Part shown: piece by piece, positions 59,964-64,000 of the stretch
Position numbering within the stretch: the first letter of the stretch is position 1
Layout: every line of letters begins with the position of its first letter
Origin: JBKHAJ01 sp964641125
Lineage (GTDB): Bacteria; Spirochaetota; Spirochaetia; SPDA01; CAZSGZ01
Length of the DNA stretch: 64,000 nucleotides
Direction of reading: 5' to 3'
Assembly: GCA_964641125.1 (NCBI GenBank)
Contig: CAZXMO010000004.1
Span: 1-64,000, forward strand
The notes under the pieces: model-generated
What the model was told of the DNA's origin: nothing
Database searches by the model: none
Seen by the model: only the letters and a program-made list of their open reading frames with translations
Position numbers and translations under genes: made by a program

Positions 59964-61352
59964 ATGATGCGATCACTATATTCCGGTGTTTCCGGACTGC
60001 AGAACCATCAGATTCGAATGGACGTATTGGGTAACAATATATCCAACGTCAATACTATAGGATTCAAGAAGGGACGGGTCAATTTCCAAGACCTCCTCTC
60101 GCAGACGATGTCGGGAGCGGCACGTCCCACGGCCGAGGTGGGAGGGGTCAACCCCAAACAGGTCGGTCTCGGGATGAACGTCGCCTCCATCGATACGATC
60201 CATACCCAGGGATCACTCCAGACCACCGGCAAGATGACCGACGTGGCCGTCCAAGGGAACGGATTCTTTATCCTTACTTCGGGGGAAAGAGACTTCTATA
60301 CGCGGGCCGGTGCTTTCGGTCTCGACGAAGAGGGGACCCTGGTCAACCCGGCAAACGGTATGCGGGTCCAGGGATGGAGCGCCGAGACCGTTGAAGGACA
60401 GACCCTGATCAACACAGCCGACGAGATCGGCGACTTGGTCATTCCCATCGGGGGTAAGGACCCGGCGGCGGCCACCTCCGAGGTGTTTCTGGCCTGTAAC
60501 CTGGATAAGCGGACTCCGCTGATACCGCCCGGAGCCGGTCCCGCCCAGACCCTGGAGGGTACCTGGACATCGAGTTTCGACGTCTACGATTCCTTCGGAG
60601 ACCTCCACACCCTGCAGATAAACTTTACCCGGGTGCCGGGGCTCGAAAACCGGTGGCAGGCCGAGGTCGTAATCGACCCGGAAGCGGAAGAGGGGACCAA
60701 CACCTTAGCCGAGGTAGGGGCGGACAACAACGAAACCAACACCTTTCTCGTGGATTTCTCCAACCTCGGGACGCTCGAGGCGGTTATAGATGCTCAGGGA
60801 GATATAATAGAGGAGGGAGAGATACAGGTTCCCGTATCCTTCGACGTGCTGAACGCGCGGATTCCCGAAGGAGAGGATGCGGTGAGGCAGACCTTCAACC
60901 TCAATTTGGGAACGGTGGGAAGCGCCGTCAGGACGGTAACCCAGTTTGCCGAACAGAGTTCCACCAAGGTGTACGAGCAGAACGGCTATCCCATGGGATA
61001 TCTCGAAAACTTCAAGATAGACCAGTCCGGGGTTATAACCGGGGTGTATTCCAACGGCACGAACCGGCTGCTCGGACAGTTAGCGCTGGCAAGCTTCACC
61101 AATCCCGGTGGTCTCGAGAAAGCCGGGGAGAGCAACTACATGGTAACCAACAATTCGGGGAATCCCGATGTGGCCCCTTCGGGCATAGCCGGAAAGGGCA
61201 AGCTTATAGCGGGTGCTCTGGAGATGAGCAACGTGGACCTCTCGGAGCAGTTCACCGATATGATCGTCACACAGAGGGGATTTCAGGCCAATTCCCGTAC
61301 TATCCAGACCTCGGATCAGATGCTCCAGGAGCTGTTGACACTGAAGCGTTAG
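59964..61352 (+). CDS. flgE: Flagellar hook protein FlgE with lysinoalanine cross-link residues
   Basis: A 462-residue hook protein. The start (LYSGVSGLQNHQIRMDVLGN, NISNVNTIGFKKGRVNFQDL) and the C-terminal helix (DLSEQFTDMIVTQRGFQANS, RTIQTSDQMLQELLTLK) are the standard hook ends. Lys165 (PIGGK) and Cys178 (FLACNLDKR, next to Asn179) stand at the positions that in Treponema denticola FlgE join neighbouring subunits by a lysinoalanine bond. That link stiffens the hook of spirochaetes. Numbering uses ATG 59964; a second ATG follows directly, so numbers would fall by one if that start is used. Confidence 0.95.
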   Translation: MMRSLYSGVSGLQNHQIRMDVLGNNISNVNTIGFKKGRVNFQDLLSQTMSGAARPTAEVGGVNPKQVGLGMNVASIDTIHTQGSLQTTGKMTDVAVQGNGFFILTSGERDFYTRAGAFGLDEEGTLVNPANGMRVQGWSAETVEGQTLINTADEIGDLVIPIGGKDPAAATSEVFLACNLDKRTPLIPPGAGPAQTLEGTWTSSFDVYDSFGDLHTLQINFTRVPGLENRWQAEVVIDPEAEEGTNTLAEVGADNNETNTFLVDFSNLGTLEAVIDAQGDIIEEGEIQVPVSFDVLNARIPEGEDAVRQTFNLNLGTVGSAVRTVTQFAEQSSTKVYEQNGYPMGYLENFKIDQSGVITGVYSNGTNRLLGQLALASFTNPGGLEKAGESNYMVTNNSGNPDVAPSGIAGKGKLIAGALEMSNVDLSEQFTDMIVTQRGFQANSRTIQTSDQMLQELLTLKR

Positions 61353-61378
61353 GGTAGTAAAGGAGTAGCGGAGAGTGA

Positions 61379-61576
61379 ATGATTGAAGTTACCCGACTGA
61401 ACGGGGTGGTTTACTATGTGAACCCTCATCAGATAGAGTATATCGAAACCAACCCCGACACAACGTTAATCATGCTCTCAGGAAAACGACTGATAGTCCG
61501 GGAAGATTATCAGTCCGTTCTGCATAGAATAGTGGAATACAGACGATTGATCGGGGCCTTCAAGAATGAGGAGTAA
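61379..61576 (+). CDS. flbD: Flagellar protein FlbD (FlbD/SwrD family)
   Basis: A 65-residue protein with the family pattern MIEVTRLNGVVYYVNPHQIE, YIETNPDTTLIMLSGKRLIV and a C-terminal helix. Members in Firmicutes (SwrD) raise motor torque. Placed between flgE and motA and only 27 bases after the flgE stop, it fits that role. Confidence 0.9.
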   Translation: MIEVTRLNGVVYYVNPHQIEYIETNPDTTLIMLSGKRLIVREDYQSVLHRIVEYRRLIGAFKNEE

Positions 61577-61582
61577 CTATAT

Positions 61583-62365
61583 ATGGATCTAGGAACGATT
61601 ATCGGCATCGGCGGCGGATTTGCCATGATCTTCTTCGGAATCATTACATCGGGCGGAGCTATCGGAGCCTACGTCAACATCCCGTCTCTGATCATGGTCT
61701 TAGGCGGATCGTTTACGGCGATGCTGGTGGCGAATCCGATGAGCCGAATGCTCGGATTCGTCCGGTACTTCCGTATTGCCATGAACATGCCCAACTACGA
61801 GGAAGAGAGAATAATCTCTTCATTGGTGAGCTTCTCCGAAAAGGCCCGCCGGGAGGGGCTCCTGGCCCTCGAGGACGACCTCGAAGAGGTGGAAGAGGAA
61901 TTCCTCCGCAAGGGAATACAGCTTGTGGTAGACGGCACCGACCCGGAAATAATAAAGACGGTACTGTATACCGATCTGAATCAGATGCAGGAACGTCATC
62001 AGATAGGCATAAAGATATTCGAAGACTGGGGAAAGATAGCCCCCGCCTTCGGGATGATAGGTACCCTCGCGGGACTCATCGCGATGCTCGCCAACATGGG
62101 CGACACCTCTACCATCGGAAGCGGTATGGCCTTGGCCCTTATAACGACTATGTACGGCGCGATATTCGCAAACCTGATTTTTATTCCGCTCAAGAGTAAA
62201 CTGGAAGACAGAGACCGGATGGAGAGTCTGGTCCGGGAGATCATGATCGAGGGGATTCTGTCGATCCAATCGGGAGATAATCCGAGGATCCTCGAATCGA
62301 AGCTGATATCCTTCCTCCCGCCGGAAAGACGGGAGGCGGTCCTCGCGGAGACCTCCCGGGAGTAG
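61583..62365 (+). CDS. motA: Flagellar stator protein MotA
   Basis: A 260-residue protein with four membrane helices: two near the N-terminus (IIGIGGGFAMIFFGIITSGG; SLIMVLGGSFTAMLVANPMS) and two later (APAFGMIGTLAGLIAMLANM; GMALALITTMYGAIFANLIF). Between them is the cytosolic loop that touches FliG, rich in Arg and Glu. The Pro in A-P-A-F-G is a known key residue. It forms the ion channel with MotB, whose gene follows three bases later. Confidence 0.96.
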   Translation: MDLGTIIGIGGGFAMIFFGIITSGGAIGAYVNIPSLIMVLGGSFTAMLVANPMSRMLGFVRYFRIAMNMPNYEEERIISSLVSFSEKARREGLLALEDDLEEVEEEFLRKGIQLVVDGTDPEIIKTVLYTDLNQMQERHQIGIKIFEDWGKIAPAFGMIGTLAGLIAMLANMGDTSTIGSGMALALITTMYGAIFANLIFIPLKSKLEDRDRMESLVREIMIEGILSIQSGDNPRILESKLISFLPPERREAVLAETSRE

Positions 62366-62368
62366 ATT

Positions 62369-63100
62369 ATGCCCGTTAGAAAGAAAAAAAAGAAATGTCC
62401 CCCCGAAGGAGCCGCGGATTGGCTTCTTACCTACGGGGACATGACCACTCTCCTTCTGACATTCTTTATCATGCTTTTGACCACGGCGACGGTAGACGGG
62501 CAGAAGCTCAAGCTGATCCTCTCGGCTTTTCCGGGCTTAGGCATGTTCGAGGGAGGAAACACCCTCCAGGCGGGACGATTAGCGGAACTGGGAAACACCA
62601 TCATGAGCCTCCCCTCGATGAACCGGGGAAGGGCCCTCGACAACGCCCGCAAGCGGGCCATAAGCGAGTTTCAGCCCGAAATCAAGAGTCAGAGGGTGCG
62701 GGTCAAGGAGGACGAAAGGGGCCTCGTGATTTCCCTCGCTTCGGACGCCTTTTTCAGACAGGCCTCGGCGGAGGTCAACATCGAAGCGACCCGGGATTTG
62801 CTTCAGCGGATCTCCAATCTTCTCTCGGCGGAGGAGCTTACGGAAAGGAAGTTCCGGATAGAGGGTCATACGGATGCTACCCCTACCGATCCGGCCGGTG
62901 CCTGGGAGACGAACTGGGAGCTCTCCACCGCCCGGGCGACGAATGTTCTTCACTACTTAGTGGATTACGGTGTCAACGAACAGCAGTTCCAGGTAGCCGG
63001 GTTCGCGGATACCGTACCCTTGGCGAGCAACGATACTCCCGAGGGACGGGCCTATAACCGGAGGGTAGACATCATCATCCTCTCGGAAGGGCATTTGTAA
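62369..63100 (+). CDS. motB: Flagellar stator protein MotB
   Basis: A 243-residue protein. A lysine-rich start precedes a single helix that carries the ion-binding Asp24 (YGDMTTLLLTFFIML). The OmpA-like peptidoglycan-binding domain occupies the C-terminal half (FRIEGHTDATPTDPAGAWET, NWELSTARATNVLHYL). It anchors the stator to the wall. The Y-G-D-M motif suits a proton-type stator, though ion choice is not proven. Confidence 0.95.
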   Translation: MPVRKKKKKCPPEGAADWLLTYGDMTTLLLTFFIMLLTTATVDGQKLKLILSAFPGLGMFEGGNTLQAGRLAELGNTIMSLPSMNRGRALDNARKRAISEFQPEIKSQRVRVKEDERGLVISLASDAFFRQASAEVNIEATRDLLQRISNLLSAEELTERKFRIEGHTDATPTDPAGAWETNWELSTARATNVLHYLVDYGVNEQQFQVAGFADTVPLASNDTPEGRAYNRRVDIIILSEGHL

Positions 63101-63148
63101 AGGACTAAACAGGTGAATGAAATTATGCGAAATTATATCACTAGGGAA

Positions 63149-63177
63149 TTAACAGATCCTTTATTCTATGATAAAAT
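63149..63177 (+). promoter_or_regulatory. Internal sigma-70-type promoter for fliL-fliM
   Basis: TTAACA (63149-63154) and TAAAAT (63172-63177) are separated by exactly 17 bases and each matches the consensus in five of six positions. They sit in the AT-rich 104-base gap between motB and fliL, the longest space inside the flagellar operon. Confidence 0.65.
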
Positions 63178-63204
63178 TTATCTTACTAGGATCGGAGAAA
63201 GATA

Positions 63205-63765
63205 ATGGGTGACGAAGATCAAGCCTTTGATGAGGGGTTCGGAACCGCCGAAGCGGATATAGCCCCTGCGGAAGAACGGGGAGGCGGCCTGTTAGGCGGG
63301 CTGCTCCTCAAGATACTCAAATACGCGGCCATGGCCATCGGAGCGGTCATCTTTATCGTGACCGTCGTCATTATAACCATGAGGATTATCAACCGCGGAG
63401 CCCAGCCCCAGGCGATGGCTCCGGTAAGTCCGGAGTACCAGGGAAAGGTCGAGAAGCTCGACTGGTACGACAACATCCCGGAGATACGGGGTCGTACGTC
63501 CGACGAGAATCCTGTCACGGTCATCGTCAAGGTAAATGTCGGGTATGAGCAGGAGAACAAGATGGTGCAGAGCGAGCTCATCGCCCGTACTCCCCGGCTC
63601 CAGGCGCTGATTCGGAGCTACTTCGCGAGTAAGACCGCGGCCGAGCTCACCCCCCAGCACGAGGATACGCTCATGGCGGAGCTCGAGGAGCGGATAAACC
63701 GGATAATGACCGACGGCAAGATAAAGGAGGTCATCTTTCTCGACTTCAACGTCGTAGAGTTTTAA
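63205..63765 (+). CDS. fliL: Flagellar basal-body-associated protein FliL
   Basis: A 186-residue protein with an acidic cytosolic start, one membrane helix (MAIGAVIFIVTVVIITMRII) and a periplasmic stomatin-like domain (NPVTVIVKVNVGYEQENKMV, LIARTPRLQALIRSYFASKT, KIKEVIFLDFNVVEF). FliL rings surround the stator and steady it. The ribosome site GGAGAAAG precedes ATG 63205. The stop is two bases from the fliM start. Confidence 0.93.
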   Translation: MGDEDQAFDEGFGTAEADIAPAEERGGGLLGGLLLKILKYAAMAIGAVIFIVTVVIITMRIINRGAQPQAMAPVSPEYQGKVEKLDWYDNIPEIRGRTSDENPVTVIVKVNVGYEQENKMVQSELIARTPRLQALIRSYFASKTAAELTPQHEDTLMAELEERINRIMTDGKIKEVIFLDFNVVEF

Positions 63766-63767
63766 TT

Positions 63768-64000
63768 ATGAATGAAGTACTGAGCCAGGACGAAATTGAT
63801 CAGTTATTGACCGCGATTTCCTCGGGGGATATCGAAACCGAGCAGGTAACCCAGCAGGCGGACCAGCGGAAGATAAAGATCTACGATTTCAAGCGTCCCG
63901 ATAAGTTCTCGAAGGAACAGATACGGACCGTATCGATCATGCACGAGACCTTCGCCCGGCTCACCACAACCTCCTTGAGCGCTCAGCTCAGGAGTCTGGT
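63768..64000 (+). CDS. fliM: Flagellar motor switch protein FliM, 5' end only
   Basis: The first 77 codons are present and continue past the window. The start MNEVLSQDEIDQLLTAISSG is the CheY-P-binding N-peptide of FliM, and IKIYDFKRPDKFSKEQIRTV, SIMHETFARL begins the middle domain. It lies in the C-ring between FliG and FliN. The intact N-peptide suggests CheY control of rotation. Confidence 0.96.
   Translation, partial: MNEVLSQDEIDQLLTAISSGDIETEQVTQQADQRKIKIYDFKRPDKFSKEQIRTVSIMHETFARLTTTSLSAQLRSL

Noticed and set aside
63113..63205. A 30-codon frame (GTG start) ending in TAATG at fliL
   Set aside because: Its AT-rich sequence is better explained by the TTAACA-N17-TAAAAT promoter inside it, and it has no clear ribosome site. 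It cannot be excluded.

Overview
The window is a G+C-rich chromosome segment from a spirochaete (Spirochaetota, probably Spirochaetales). The evidence is the periplasmic-flagellum operon in the spirochaete order (flgB to fliM with flbB, flbD and a separate flgE), a hook protein that carries the Lys/Cys pair used for lysinoalanine cross-linking, and a compact division cluster (mraZ-rsmH-ftsL-murF-mraY-ftsW-ftsQ-ftsA-ftsZ) in near-treponemal order. Four runs of exactly 100 N mark scaffold joins. Two of them are flanked by identical 55-base copies, so the sequence looks like a short-read draft or metagenome assembly.

Layout. 1-2.46 kb (minus): a flavodoxin-like gene cut by the window edge, its TetR regulator with a palindromic operator, and a membrane protein whose start lies in a 14-bp tandem repeat. 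2.6-8.0 kb (plus): a chemosensory-type operon made of an MCP-like protein without a sensory domain, CheY, a CheA with two Hpt domains, and a metallophosphoesterase. 8-15.8 kb (minus): an ABC-2 exporter, small membrane proteins, an Lgt-family transferase, a glycosyltransferase with an orphan protein, and glutaminyl-tRNA synthetase. 15.8-19.4 kb: a LacI-controlled L-fucose operon (lacI-fucI-fucU, minus) and a divergent Dabb-domain gene. 19.4-26.4 kb (minus): an alpha-glucoside-type ABC importer, its LacI regulator and a GH65 phosphorylase. 26.5-35.9 kb: mixed metabolism (AI-2E-family exporter, trpS, ornithine aminotransferase, MTA/SAH nucleosidase, a MutY-like glycosylase without its iron-sulfur cysteines, dapL, DUF4912, GH57 branching enzyme, two small minus-strand proteins). 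36-44.8 kb: the division and cell-wall operon, preceded by textbook MraZ boxes. 44.8-50.6 kb: xerD, a TPR lipoprotein, dprA, xerC, hslV, hslU. 50.6-64 kb: the flagellar operon, cut inside fliM.

How it fits together. The stretch from dprA through xerC-hslVU to flgB-flgC-fliE-fliF and on to fliM keeps an order also known from Firmicutes, so it is an old core block. Stop/start overlaps (ATGA, TAATG, GTGA) are common inside operons and imply translational coupling. The two sugar loci each have their own LacI regulator and an operator of the form TGCA-N-TGCA just upstream of the regulator. No rRNA, tRNA, CRISPR array, insertion sequence or prophage was seen. The most noteworthy points are the hook cross-link residues, the MraZ boxes, the probable ATT start of rsmH, the clusterless MutY-like protein with an Asp-to-Glu change, the sensor-less chemosensory operon, the start-codon tandem repeat, and the hidden sequence loss in the fucose regulator.
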